This document shows positions 36,401 through 47,300 of a stretch of 64,000 nucleotides of DNA, piece after piece. The notes under the pieces are model-generated. The model searched no databases. It had not been told where the DNA came from and saw only the letters and a program-made list of their open reading frames with translations. Source of the DNA: Leucaena leucocephala (lineage: Eukaryota > Streptophyta > Magnoliopsida > Fabales > Fabaceae). Position numbers and translations under genes: made by a program. The stretch covers positions 23,959,068 through 24,023,067 of the forward strand of contig CM073542.1 in the NCBI GenBank assembly GCA_037074615.1. Direction: 5' to 3'. The number at the start of each line of letters is the position of its first letter. Within the stretch, counting starts at the first letter, position 1.

Positions 36401-36475
36401 AGTAACCTTAAAAAGAAAAAAAAGAGAGCAGCAAATAGATTTATAACATGCAAAGTTACACAATGCTAGACTCAC
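30452..36475. other. Gene-poor region, partly probable 3' UTR introns of the UBA2-like gene
   Basis: No protein-coding exon is supported in 6 kb. Degenerate repeats of the phrase TGTTCCTTCGAGTAAT occur at about 30955-31115, and a SINE-like segment lies at about 31205-31390. From about 32300 to 36475 the minus strand is T-rich and evenly composed, as expected of introns or UTR. This fits the donor directly after the UBA2-like stop. One candidate acceptor on the minus strand is TGTGCAG with an exon beginning at 34277. The number and size of the 3' UTR exons are not determined. Confidence 0.4.
31205..31390 (+). mobile_element. Candidate SINE with tRNA-like pol III boxes
   Basis: An A box TAGCTTAGGTG (31223-31233) fits TRGYNNARNNG and a B box GTTCAAATC (31271-31279) fits GWTCRANNC, 48 bp apart start to start. 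The sequence between resembles the heads of plant SINEs rather than a functional tRNA, as no cloverleaf forms in the right length. The 3' limit is uncertain; an oligo-T/AT stretch near 31375-31390 could be the tail. Target-site duplications were not identified. Confidence 0.45.
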
Positions 36476-37969
36476 CTAATGACCCATGTAAGGAGCGCCA
36501 GGGCCAGGATGAGGCCTAACACCACCGCTCTGCCCCATTTGTGGATTTTGGTATCCCCCTTGCATTCCTGGCTGGTTCCCGTAGCCCAAAGCAGGCTGAT
36601 TGACATATCCAGCAGGAGGCCCAGCCTGGTTTGAGGGTGCACCACCAAGACCTCCAAGCAGGTTACCCAGCCCTAGCCCAGTACCTTGGGTAGTAAGCAA
36701 AGCAGTCAAGGCCTGACCAAGGGCTGGATTTAGCCCCTGTGCAGCCACTCCAGGATTGAAACCTACAGAAGGAGCTGAGGGTGCCATAAGGTGTCCGGGT
36801 CCTGGTCCATGCCCGCCAGACTGATACTTATTCTTCTCTTTTCTTGGCTGGTAGTGAGGTTGATGATGATGAGAATGATGCTGCTGCTGGTGATGCTGAT
36901 ATCCCTTGTTTCCCTTAGGACCATCAACAGCCTTCTGACAATACAGTGTATGCCCTTCAAAATTTTTGTGCGGTTCTTCCAAAGCCTTCTTTGCACTTTC
37001 TACTGACTTGTATACAAACAATGCAAATCCCTTTGGCTTGCCCGTCTGTTTATCAAGACCCAAAGGACCATCCTCTATCTCCCCAAATTGACCGAAGAAC
37101 TCAAGCAATTTTTGGGGATCGATTTCTGCACTTACATTGCTAACAAAGATCTTCCTTTGAGTATATTCAGATACCGGCGGGGCCACTGCAGCAGGCGAGG
37201 GGACCGGTCCCGCGGATGCTAATTGACACGATGTGGTTCGGTTCCCGATCTTTTTCTGTGGTTGTTTCAGCGCCTTCCGAGCCCCACTTCGATGTTTGAA
37301 CAGGATGAAGGCATAACCTTTTGATTTCCCAGAGACCCTATCGATGACAGCCTTGCAATCCTCAATCTCGCCATATTTCCCAAAAACACTTGTGAGGGTT
37401 TCGGCAGTAGTGTCCCAGCCAAGACCGTGGATGAAGATTTTTCTGTGGGCGGGGTCCACGTCCGCCAGTTGACGGACGTTGTCGATAAAATCTGGGTACT
37501 TCTCTGCAGCTTGCTTGACAAGAGTGTACAGCTGCTCCTTCGTAAAAGGCTCGATAAGCTTCTCTAAAGGCTCCTCTTCGTCCAAAACCTCGACATCATC
37601 ATCGTTCTCATTTCCAACCTCGGCTCCATTCGCATCAGCCTGAACTGATTCAGATGGCGCCGCATCAGCTGCAGCTTCCGCGGTTTCGGGGGGCTCGATA
37701 TCCTGCTCTTGAGGGTGAACTTCTGGAGGTGCACTTACATCCTCGTTTCCTTCTAATTTTACATCTTCCTGATGCTTATCATCATCCACGGCCATCGTTT
37801 CATGTCCCTGGTGCTCTTCTTCTAGGGTTGCTACAGGCCTTGGTTGTTCGTCCTCTCTAACTTCCTCGTGGATTTGCTGTTCTTGGGGTTGTTCTTGTTG
37901 TGCAGGTTGTGAATCCGAGATCTTGGCGGGTTCGGGTTCAGATGATCGAAGCTTTCGCTTCTTAGCCAT
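36476..37969 (-). CDS. UBP1-associated protein 2 (UBA2)-type double-RRM protein
   Basis: Nuclear RNA-binding protein family that binds U-rich 3' UTRs; Arabidopsis UBA2a/b/c interact with UBP1 hnRNP-like proteins and respond to ABA and wounding. A single coding exon gives 497 aa. The N-terminus has a basic MAKKRK stretch, then a Gln/Glu/Pro-rich acidic region (20-140) containing EEEPLEKLIEPFTKEQL, conserved in the family. RRM1 is about 177-250 (RNP2 KIFIHGL, RNP1 KGYAFILF) and RRM2 about 272-347 (KIFVSNV, KGFALFVY). A His/Gln-rich run at about 357-377 and a Gly/Pro/Gln-rich tail follow. The stop TAG (36478-36476) is followed at once by GTGAGT, so the stop ends its exon and a 3' UTR intron begins. 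I did not choose among UBA2A, B or C. TAGGGTT lies in the short leader at 38000-38006. Confidence 0.92.
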   Translation of the reverse strand: MAKKRKLRSSEPEPAKISDSQPAQQEQPQEQQIHEEVREDEQPRPVATLEEEHQGHETMAVDDDKHQEDVKLEGNEDVSAPPEVHPQEQDIEPPETAEAAADAAPSESVQADANGAEVGNENDDDVEVLDEEEPLEKLIEPFTKEQLYTLVKQAAEKYPDFIDNVRQLADVDPAHRKIFIHGLGWDTTAETLTSVFGKYGEIEDCKAVIDRVSGKSKGYAFILFKHRSGARKALKQPQKKIGNRTTSCQLASAGPVPSPAAVAPPVSEYTQRKIFVSNVSAEIDPQKLLEFFGQFGEIEDGPLGLDKQTGKPKGFALFVYKSVESAKKALEEPHKNFEGHTLYCQKAVDGPKGNKGYQHHQQQHHSHHHQPHYQPRKEKNKYQSGGHGPGPGHLMAPSAPSVGFNPGVAAQGLNPALGQALTALLTTQGTGLGLGNLLGGLGGAPSNQAGPPAGYVNQPALGYGNQPGMQGGYQNPQMGQSGGVRPHPGPGAPYMGH

Positions 37970-38570
37970 GGCGGTGGATTCGCGTTTTGGGAGACGACCT
38001 AGGGTTGGGAGCGGAGGAGAGAAGGGAAATTCGTTTTCTATAACTCCGAACCAAATAGTTGAAAAAATGGCTGTTTTTAATTAATAGGGAAATTCTTCCG
38101 GGCAAGCATTTTGCCATTCCGGACCCAAAATATTTTTTTGGACGAGGTTTAACTTTTCTTAAGAAATACTACTATTTTAAGTTTTTATAAATCTTAATAC
38201 ACACACTTATCAATATCAGATTCATTATGATGTTAACGTGCGTTTGAATTATAATTTAGAAAATTGAAATTTTCAAAAAATAAAGACTGAAAATTGAATT
38301 TAGAATAAAAGGGGTTTACCGTGATTTATATTTTATATATTTAAAAAGTTAGTTTTACAAGAAAGTAATGGAAAAAATACGGTTTTGTGTTTTTTTTTTG
38401 GGTTAGGGGTGGGGGTGGTGGGGAGTATTTTCAAAATTATGTTTTTAGGATAAAAGCCATTTGTCCAAGCTTTTTTTAAATAAATTTTTTATGATTAAAA
38501 TGTAATTTTGCCGATAAAGTTTTGCTTTATAGGCGTATCATAAAATGTAATTATATTTGTATAAGAAAAT
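37970..38570. other. UBA2-like promoter region with a G-quadruplex motif
   Basis: Upstream of the minus-strand gene. It is AT-rich apart from 38400-38423, where four G-runs (3, 4, 5 and 4 G) with loops TTA, T and TGGT follow a poly-T run on the plus strand. That fits the standard G-quadruplex pattern. No TATA box stands out. Confidence 0.5.
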
Positions 38571-38958
38571 AGGTTGGTCTACCTTTGGTATATTAGACCT
38601 AAACTTAGATATATGTATATGGGACTTAAGTATAAATATCTAAAAGAATTAGGTCATCAATATGGATATTTTAAGATATTCAAACTGATGGAGAAAGCCC
38701 CTATTATCTGATCATGCATCAATAGGGGAGAAAAATAATTGTTTTTACTACAGAACATTACAGCTTCTGTGGGTGGTGTTTAAGGAAAAAAAATACTCTC
38801 TATGACTGGTTCTCTTTAGCAAGACAGAATCATACTCTCTTCTCCTCTCTAAAGTGTGCCTTTGATGTATACCAGAGACCCGAATATAATAACGGTATCG
38901 AGTTGCTGTGTGGGTACCTGAAGCTATAACCGACTACAGGTACGCCTGAAATCCTACA
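38571..38958 (+). repeat. 5' LTR of the decayed retrotransposon
   Basis: Ends at CCTACA, directly before the primer-binding site. The start is eroded and lacks the expected TG. It aligns with 41992-42404. Confidence 0.75.
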
Positions 38959-38959
38959 G

Positions 38960-38975
38960 TGGCATCAGAGTCATG
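38960..38975 (+). other. Primer-binding site (initiator methionine tRNA type)
   Basis: TGGCATCAGAGTC lies one base after the 5' LTR. The standard plant sequence is TGGTATCAGAGCC, so two positions differ. It fixes the element's direction. Confidence 0.75.
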
Positions 38976-39124
38976 TTCTTATTTTTGTGATTACTTTCAC
39001 TGCATAAATATGTCTCTGCAAGTTTTTCACAATAGTTCATGTAACATAAGTAAGAGGGTGAAAAATAGCACCGTACGACGTCTTTACAAATTTTTGAGTT
39101 TCTGTAAACAACTATTTTAGCCTT

Positions 39125-39370
39125 TAAAATTAGTACTATTGAGAAGAGCTCGCAAAAATAATGAGAATAGACTCTAAGAATATCAAAAACGGACGTAGGA
39201 GGATAGAGTTATAGAGGAGAGAAGTTTCGGGTAAAATTGGGTCACCTTAAAACCTCCAATTTAAGCTTTAAAAATAGTCTCATTGTGTATAGCTCACGAA
39301 AATGATGGAAAATGGCTTCAAAAACGTCAAAAATGGACGTCGGATGGTAGAGTTATAGAGAAGAGAAGAT
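39125..39370 (+). repeat. Imperfect tandem repeat in the leader of the LTR element
   Basis: Two diverged copies of roughly 140 bp start near 39128 and 39269. Both run from an AGCTC.C.AAAAT phrase to GGACGT.GGA and TAGAGTTATAGAG.AGAGAAG. The function is unknown. Confidence 0.65.
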
Positions 39371-41991
39371 AGAGGGTCCAATAGACTCGCTCATCTTTGT
39401 AAAACGAGTTGTCGTGACCCGGCTGGAAGTTGAAGATGACCTCTAGCCGAAATAACGCCGTTTTGGACTCCTTTTTTTTAAAAAAAAAAACTCTTGTTTT
39501 GGGATGTAGAGAAACCTACCCAAAAAAAAAAGGTATTTGGGACAAGGGGTATTAGACTGGGTCAGATAAATGGATTTAAACCAAATCCATAATTTTAAAA
39601 AAACAAAATCTGTGAACATGACATGTGGCTACTAGTGAGTATGACACGTGTCAGTTCCTGACTGGCGCATGTACCTCACATGCCAATACCGAGATTGGTG
39701 TGTCTGGACTCCAATTGAGGTGCAGTTTATTTTTAAAAATTCCTAAAATCAATATCTTCATTTTGGTATATAGTTTGGCCAATTTGAAGGCAATTTTAGA
39801 CATATTTATAAATATTTAGTATATTTTCTGATACTTTTATATGTTTAAAAATTTTAGAAAATTATAAAAATTTTATCATTTAGTTTCTATATAAAAATGA
39901 GTCAAAGGACTCCAAGTAGCACTAAAATTACTGAATATAATTATTTAAACTTCTCTTGTCTAGATGATAAAATTCTAGAAAATGAGCCTCAGAGTGAGGA
40001 TTCATATCTTATACTTATTGAAGAAGAAGATCCGAAGGAGATTATAAAGATTAATGGTTTAAAAGAAAATCTTGATTAAGACCCTAAAGAAAATCATATG
40101 TAAATCTAGAAGGGGATCTTAAGAAGAACCCTGAAGAGGATCACGTGGAAGAATCTCTTTTTGAGGAGTCTTAATTGATGTTTTTAGATTATGGATTTAA
40201 TTCTGTGACTTCTCTTCCTAAACTTACAGATGAGAAATAAGAAGTAATCTAACCCAAGTACATCAACTTTGGCTAAGAGGATAGCTAAAAATCAAGCAGC
40301 CAAATTTACAAACATAAAAGGCATTTTTAAATTTCTCCATAATTATGCTAAGTTCATGACTAATAAGAAAGAATAAATTCTACAATAAAGTCATGATAAA
40401 ATACATAAGACAGTCAAAAGGTAGAGACTGGAGCAACATAAAATCTTTATGGATTGCAACTATAGAGATAACTTCATAATTTATGCTTAAATCATTAAAG
40501 TTTATTATACTATTATCTTGAATGATATCTTTTTTTAGTTCTTGCACTCCTTATGTTTTAATATTACTATTGAAGACAAGATTTTATATATTGTAAATGG
40601 AATACAAGTCTTATTTTATTTAAAGAAGTTTATTTAAAATGTAATTTGATTATTCATGTATAATCTATGCTTGTTTCTTATAAGTTGGAGCTTTTAGAAG
40701 ATGTGGCTTCTAAAAGTAGTATTTTATTGTTAAAGTACTAATATAGAATTCTTGATAACACATAATGATTGTTGCTTGAATCTATGTGATGGGAGGTACA
40801 AATGTATGCTCCTGATCGTGGATCTTGTAGTGTCATTATTTTCTAGTCAAGAATAATATAAGTACACAACATTTATATACATAAAATGTGAAATGCAAAC
40901 CTTTTATAATGCTTTTATTATTGATGGAATTATATTTTTCATCATCACTTGATATATTTGTGAAAGTATACAATGTCCAGTATATCGTACAAGTAAGAGA
41001 GGTTGGCTCTCTCACACGAGCAACTGCCTTTTACGCTCAGTGGAGTGTACAGAGATGAGACATTTATGTTCACCAGTTAAGTGGTAAAAAATGCTGATAT
41101 GGTAAAGAAGAAACATAAACTATATATCGCCTCAACTAAAATGTGGCAAGTCGAGATGAGATCTATATACATGAAATTGAATCAAACTATAGAAACCCAC
41201 ATCCGCGGTGCCTATAGCCAGATAATAAATCCTTAAACGTTGATGTCATAGAGATGAAGTTGAAGAATTTGGGTTTAGATGTTGAGAGTGTCTAGACTTA
41301 AATCTATATGGTGTTTATAATAGATGCAACGTATGCTCTTAAAGTATAAGAGTAATACCGTAGCATGTAATTCATACCACATGTGCTAAAGAACCGCTAA
41401 GGGAAGTAAGTAAAATATCTTTGTTTCATTGTTGTGTGAATCTCAGGAAGGAATGATCCTTCCATTGGTGTCCTTTGACTTTGATAATATTATGGATGCA
41501 TGTTTCAAAGACTGTTACTTTAGCATATATCCTACGATCATATGATAGATACGATCTAAGGAATTATGCTAGGAAAGCGGTTGATCCATATCGAAGTGAT
41601 ATATGAGCGAAAGGAATATTATATTATCTACAATATACATATGTGTGATAGTGTTTGTGACATGTCCCTTATGAAATTTCATTTTCATAAGTGTGGATAC
41701 TAGACTTACAAGAAAGGCAATCTGAGTCAAGTTTGATTCGAGAGGGATAAGATTAGCCATAGAAAATTGTATATTGGTAAATCTAGGACATTTGAGACAT
41801 ATTATTAAACGCAAGTTACAAGAATGAAAGGTTGTCTTGTGCTAGTTTTGTAAAAAGGATTTTAGTATAGGCACCTAGATGCAGACGTTATGCCAATGCG
41901 GTCACGGAAAAACACTTAGTGTGAAAAAAGGAAAATAGAGTATAAACCTATGATCCCTAACCCACAAAGTGTGAGTAGGAGATGTAGAAAA

Positions 41992-42404
41992 TGTGCAGGT
42001 CCACCCTTAGTGTATTAGGCTTAAATCCATATATGTGTATGTGGAATTGAAATATAAATACCCAAAAGAGTTGGGTCATCAGTATGAATATCCTAAGATA
42101 TTCAAACTGATGGAGGGGTGGTTATGAGGTAACTACCCCTCTCCCCCATTATCTTATCATGCGTAAATGGGGGAGAAAAATAATTATTTTTTACTACATA
42201 GCATTACAGCTTATGTGGGTGGTGCTTAAGGAGAAAAAATACTCTGCGTGACTGGTTCTCTTTAGCAAGACATAATCAGACTATTTTCTCCTCTCTAGAG
42301 TGTGCCTTTGTTGTGTACCAGAGACTCGTGTCTAGTAACAGTATCAGGTTGTCGTATAGGTACCTGAAGCTAAAACTGACTACAAGTACGCTCGAAATCC
42401 TATA
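41992..42404 (+). repeat. 3' LTR of the decayed retrotransposon
   Basis: Starts near TGTGCAGG and ends near CCTATA, aligned with the 5' LTR. It keeps a segment around 42112-42150 that the 5' copy has lost. Confidence 0.75.
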
Positions 42405-43690
42405 ATTTGAAAAGAGGTTGGGCTTACCTATGATTTAAGGGTAAATCGAAATCTCTATTTATCTTAAGCGATATCAATATTGAGAAGATAATTGAAAACA
42501 TTGAACTCGGATTATAAAAACAAGAAAACCTGATATTAAGCCTATGGAATTTACAATTGCATTGGTCATTATTTTCAACTAAGATTTTAGACATTAGAAC
42601 TCAAGTAACATGTGAATTTGAAAATTTAAGTTTTTGTGATTTGTAATTGTATTTTTTTTTATTTTTATCTAAGCTCTCATATATTTAAACTTAAATAACA
42701 TATAAATTTAATGATATTATATTGTAAAGTTTTTGTGATTTATAATTACAGTTCACATAATTCTTTATTTTTATTTAAGCTATGAGATATTAGAACTTAA
42801 ATAACATATAAATTTCAGGGTTAAAATAACGTTTAATCCTTACAATTTATCCTCATTTTAATTTTGATATATTTAGTTTCAAACTATAGATTTTAGTTTA
42901 AAGCATTAATTTTTATATTTTAATAAAATTAAATTTTTTGACTATTTTATCTTTTGACAGACAAAAAATTATATAGAATTTAAAATTATAAAGATTAAAA
43001 TTAAAGTTAAAATAAATTATAAAGATCAAATATTATATTAATTTTAAATTTAATGATATTATAAGTACTCATTAAAGAGATTAAACAAGTTGTCTCTTAT
43101 AAGATAAATTAGAGGGAATTAGGGAGTATATGTTAATAATGATATTTAAATTTCCCTTTTATTGTGTATATTTATTTTTTTTATTTTATATAATGAGGCT
43201 AGACTAATTCAAATTAAGTTAAGAATAAAAAGACTCTTCAGCCAGGTGTTTAATAAAGCTGTATTTCGAAGATAAGGGGATAAATAATCTGATTATGACA
43301 TTAAGTAGGTACTACATTTTCATATTTTGAAATAAGGATGATAAAATTAAGGACATTATAAAAAATTAAGAAGAATTTTTGTTGGTATAGACTAAAATTA
43401 TAATAAAATAATTATTTTTAAAAAAATTGAATGTGCTGTAAATAATGAAATGGATCATCCTTTCACAACATGGATAAAACGGACAATGGGTAAAACAGGG
43501 AGAGTGGAATTGTTGATGCCATGCGAGGAGGATCAACATTTGTTCCCAAACTCTGCCACTTGCCAATATTTCCCACGAAACCAGACGCAACGGGCAAGCA
43601 AGAAAAGCCAAGCATTCGTCAAATTTCCAAATCACTCTCAGGCCAGCACCCCTTAACGTGCTGCTCTAGACAAGCTTTCCAACTAATTTA
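42405..43690. other. AT-rich intergenic region with a short triplicated phrase
   Basis: A phrase close to TAGAACTTAAATAACATATAAATTT occurs three times, starting near 42594, 42684 and 42790, with intervening sequence also partly shared. No gene is visible until the promoter of the bZIP gene near 43690. Confidence 0.45.
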
Positions 43691-44371
43691 TTATATAGGT
43701 GTCCCTTGCGTTTCGATCTCAATTCGCCCCGTAAATATTTGTTCAATTTGATCACCATTTCGATGGCTCTCCTTGTGTTACTGACGCAGCTGCCGTAGCC
43801 AGAACTATGAGGGCTTTTTCTCTGATTATATCGGTTTTATAGCAGTTCCTTGTCCTATTTCTTTATAGGTATGGGCCTTGTGCTTTATAGCCGCTGTTAT
43901 CGGTTGATTGATTGCTTTGTTGATATAATTAAATCCTACGTGCGTCTCTGTTCCTTGGCCTAATCAAGCTTGTGGGTTTTCTATGTTTGTAATAGTTTCA
44001 TTTGATTATTTAATGAATGGGTTGATAGTGATAAACGAAGTAAAATAGTTAACTTTGACGGTACTGCTGTCATTTGCTTGATACTTGAGAGAGAATGTAG
44101 AGGAATTAAAGTGATTTAAGCACAAATGCCAGCGTCAGTCCTTCTTCTTGTGCTTTCCCCCACAAACAGTTTCGTTTCTAATGTCATCTAGAAACATACT
44201 AGGGTTAAAGTATCACATTTTTAAAAGAATATTCTTTAAAAATGCTCTAGTCCATGAATAACGGTTGGGTTGCATTTTGAAATTGCCTATATTGATTTTG
44301 AGGAGTTCCTGGCTTCTAGTGGAATTCTCAATGATTTAATACGTAACTATGCTTGCAGATTTTGTGTTACA
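43691..44371 (+). promoter_or_regulatory. Promoter, leader exon and leader intron of the bZIP gene
   Basis: A TATATA box at 43692-43697 predicts a start near 43725. A probable leader exon ends TTTATAG|GTATGG near 43868. An acceptor GCTTGCAG at 44352-44359 lies twelve bases before the ATG, which explains why the upstream open frame continues without meaning. Donor and start site are inferred. I saw no perfect ABRE in the proximal promoter. Confidence 0.55.
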
Positions 44372-47300
44372 ATGGGTTCTCAAGGTAACGGGCAACGGTC
44401 TCATTTACATCCTTCCCCATTGACAAGGCAAAGCTCATGGTATAGTCTTACACTCGATGAGGTTAAAAATCAACTAGGAGACCTGGGGAAGCCATTAGGA
44501 AGCATGAACCTCGATGAGCTTCTTCAGAATGTATGGACTGCTGAAGCAAACGAGTCTATAGGGGTAGAAAGTGAGAATATGTCATCATCATCTTCTCTTC
44601 AACGTCAGGCCAGTTTGACCCTGGCCCAGGCTTTGAGTGGGAAGACAGTTGATGATGTATGGAGAGAAATCCGACAAGGTCAGAAGAAACGATTTTCAGT
44701 GGATATAAGAGGTCCAGATAGAGAGATGACACTTGGTAAAACAACCTTGGAGGATTTCTTGGTACAGGCAGGGCTTTTTGCTGAAGCTTCTATTAGTCCA
44801 TCTATGGGCTTGGATACTATGGAAGCCACCACCCCTCAAAGTCTTCAACATAAGACAGGCTTGTCACCCTCCCCTTCATTTGGCAGTTTATCTGACGCAA
44901 GACCAGGCCGCAAAAGGGACACTCCAGATGCATATGAGAAAACTTTGGAGAGGAGGCTGAGGAGAAAAATCAAGAACAGGGAATCTGCTGCCCGTTCACG
45001 AGCCAGAAAGCAGGTTTAACCTATATTGACTAATAAGATTTGAGCGATTAAGTAGAATTTTTTTATTCCCGGTTTTTGGAATATTATCTTTGACTGCTAC
45101 TGATCACTGTTGGATGGTCCAGGCTTACCATAATGAATTGGTTAGCAAAGTTTCTCTCCTAGAAGAAGAAAATACAAAGCTCAAGAAAGAGAAGGTAAGA
45201 TTCTCATTCAGATTTTTTTTATTGCTTCATAATGATTTCTTGTGTTTATCATAAAAGGCACTGTTATTTTCTTTGGCTGTGAATTTTATTGAGCATTTAG
45301 GTTATTTGATCACTATTGGTTTAAAGGAACAAACTTTTTCTTTACTCTAATTGAAAATTTATGGTCCATTGTATGTCGTGTAGTGTGTTTGTCTAGCACC
45401 AAGTGATCCATGAGGCGAACTATACCTAAATTTATCACAATCTTTAGATACGAACAACAGAACAAGTAATCTTGAAATAATCATTTTTTGGTATGAATCA
45501 TCTCCTTTTAAGAAATCGCAACCACTGGAGGCTGAATTGGGATGACATTGATAACCTGCTAGTTGACTGTCTGTTGATAATTTTTAGTCATACCTCCCAC
45601 GTGTGTTATTATTTATGACCAAATCCATGTCATTAAAAAAATTTATAAGGCCTTGTAATGAAGGGAAGTATCATGTTCATCCAATAAGAAGGGTTTCCAT
45701 TTTTTCAAATGAACGATTTGAAGACCTGACGGACTTACCTTCTAGTGAGGACTAGTCAGATCAGAGGCTTGAAGATCCCACTCAATTTCCTCACTAACTT
45801 CCGGAAAGTATCTTGGTCCCTATGCTCGATAAAAGGAATGAGGGAAGCTCCAATAGAAAAATATTGGAAGGGAAAAATACTTCCAAGATGAACCTGTAAA
45901 TACATATTTAGAATTCAATAACTCAACATTTAGGTGAAAGAGTTGAGCTGCTAAATTTTTTCTGATTTCCAGGAAGCTTTTAAGCTACATTAAATTACAA
46001 CATTAAGCAAATAAATCACAAAATACATTGAAGTTTAATGTTATTAAGCCTTAGCTTAATCCTTAGATATTGAAACAAATTCCTCTTCCTAAATCCTCTT
46101 CCTCAGAAGCGACGTCATTATGATCATCATTAAGAAATCCCTATAATTTATCTTCATCTTTTGAATACTCCATTTGTTCATTAAACATATCAACAGATGA
46201 GAAGAGGAGAATGTTATTGCCCTCCTTGTGTTCTTGATATGGATAACAGATACTGAATCATTAAAAGTTGATTTTCCAAGGATGGGTCAAGTGAATCTCT
46301 GGTGTTATCCTTGGCAAAATACTTAAATCAGGGTTGTTGTCACCCTATTCATATGTAGCCTCTGCATCACAACTACATACATGCATGTATGTATGTATGT
46401 AGTTGCATCACAACTGCATCACAGATGTATGCAGGTCAGGAGCTACAAATATAGCTCCTGACCTGTAGCACAAATACACTGTAGTCATATAAAAGTTGCA
46501 AAGCTATGCACTTGATGTAGCACCAAGCATTGAAGCATACGCACTATGGCTTGAGCTGTAGCTTGCTATTGATAACTATGACATGGCTCAACAATATTCT
46601 CAGTGTCGCTATTTGACCATGTATATAAGTTGTGAAGCTTTTCTTTTTCCATTAGAGCTTTAAAAACTTCACAATTCCAGGTGCTACATCATCATAGAAG
46701 GGCCAACTGATGAGGTAATTAAATCAAATGGTTGTGTCTCTTAACTTGTTAACTCAGACTATATGGTGATAGTAGTCACTTTGGAGGACTACAATGTGAA
46801 ACTTAAAAAATGGAGGACTAAACTGAACAAATGAATATCTTTTGATGGCCTAAATATTAATTCCCTCGATTAATAAATAATAATCTTCTCACCAATGCTT
46901 CTATTACAGTTGCTCATACATCTGTGATATTTCCAAGACAAAATGGAATGTGCTTAAGATTCAATTGGGATACATTATCTCATAGCATTGAACAGCCCCT
47001 TAAACTGAAATGCATTTTAAAGTTGAGACCCTACAAATACCTTTCATATAGATTTGAATGCATTCACGAAGTAAAAGTCGATAATAGGCCGAACCATGTG
47101 TGGCTCTGGGGGATTTCTGATTGGTTTAAATGAATAAGCCATGCAAGCACAAGGGATGTTGGCGCTGTTAGTTGTTCAAGCTTTTATTGGATGGAGTATG
47201 AGTAACTTTCAGATTGGTTGGGAGGGTTGCCAAGAAATTATTGCACCTCATGCTTTGATCTACAAGGTCCAATTAAGTATTCATCTAGACCAAAAAGCTT

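Larger units (their letters stand above)
38571..42404 (+). mobile_element. Decayed LTR retrotransposon, probably non-autonomous
   Basis: Two similar direct repeats bound the element: 5' LTR about 38571-38958 and 3' LTR about 41992-42404. Shared landmarks include GATATTCAAACTGATGGAG, ACTGGTTCTCTTTAGCAAGA and GGTACCTGAAGCTA. The LTRs differ at many sites and by a deletion of about 25 bp, so insertion is old. Directly after the 5' LTR, TGGCATCAGAG (38960-38970) matches the initiator-Met tRNA primer-binding site with a mismatch, which sets the plus orientation. The 3.0-kb interior has no recognisable protease, reverse transcriptase, RNase H or integrase. A frame at 39897-40079 (MSQRTPSSTK...) is unassigned. 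No target-site duplication is visible. Confidence 0.8.

Noticed and set aside
42405..42440. Third partial LTR copy after the 3' LTR
   Set aside because: AGGTTGGGCTTACCT resembles the start of the 5' LTR for about 20 bases only, too short to support a tandem element.
44270..44371. Upstream extension of the bZIP open frame
   Set aside because: It reads across a good splice acceptor (GCTTGCAG ending 44359). The family start MGSQ at 44372 is better.
46432..46465. miRNA precursor
   Set aside because: Arms of 14 bp are too short for a plant miRNA duplex.
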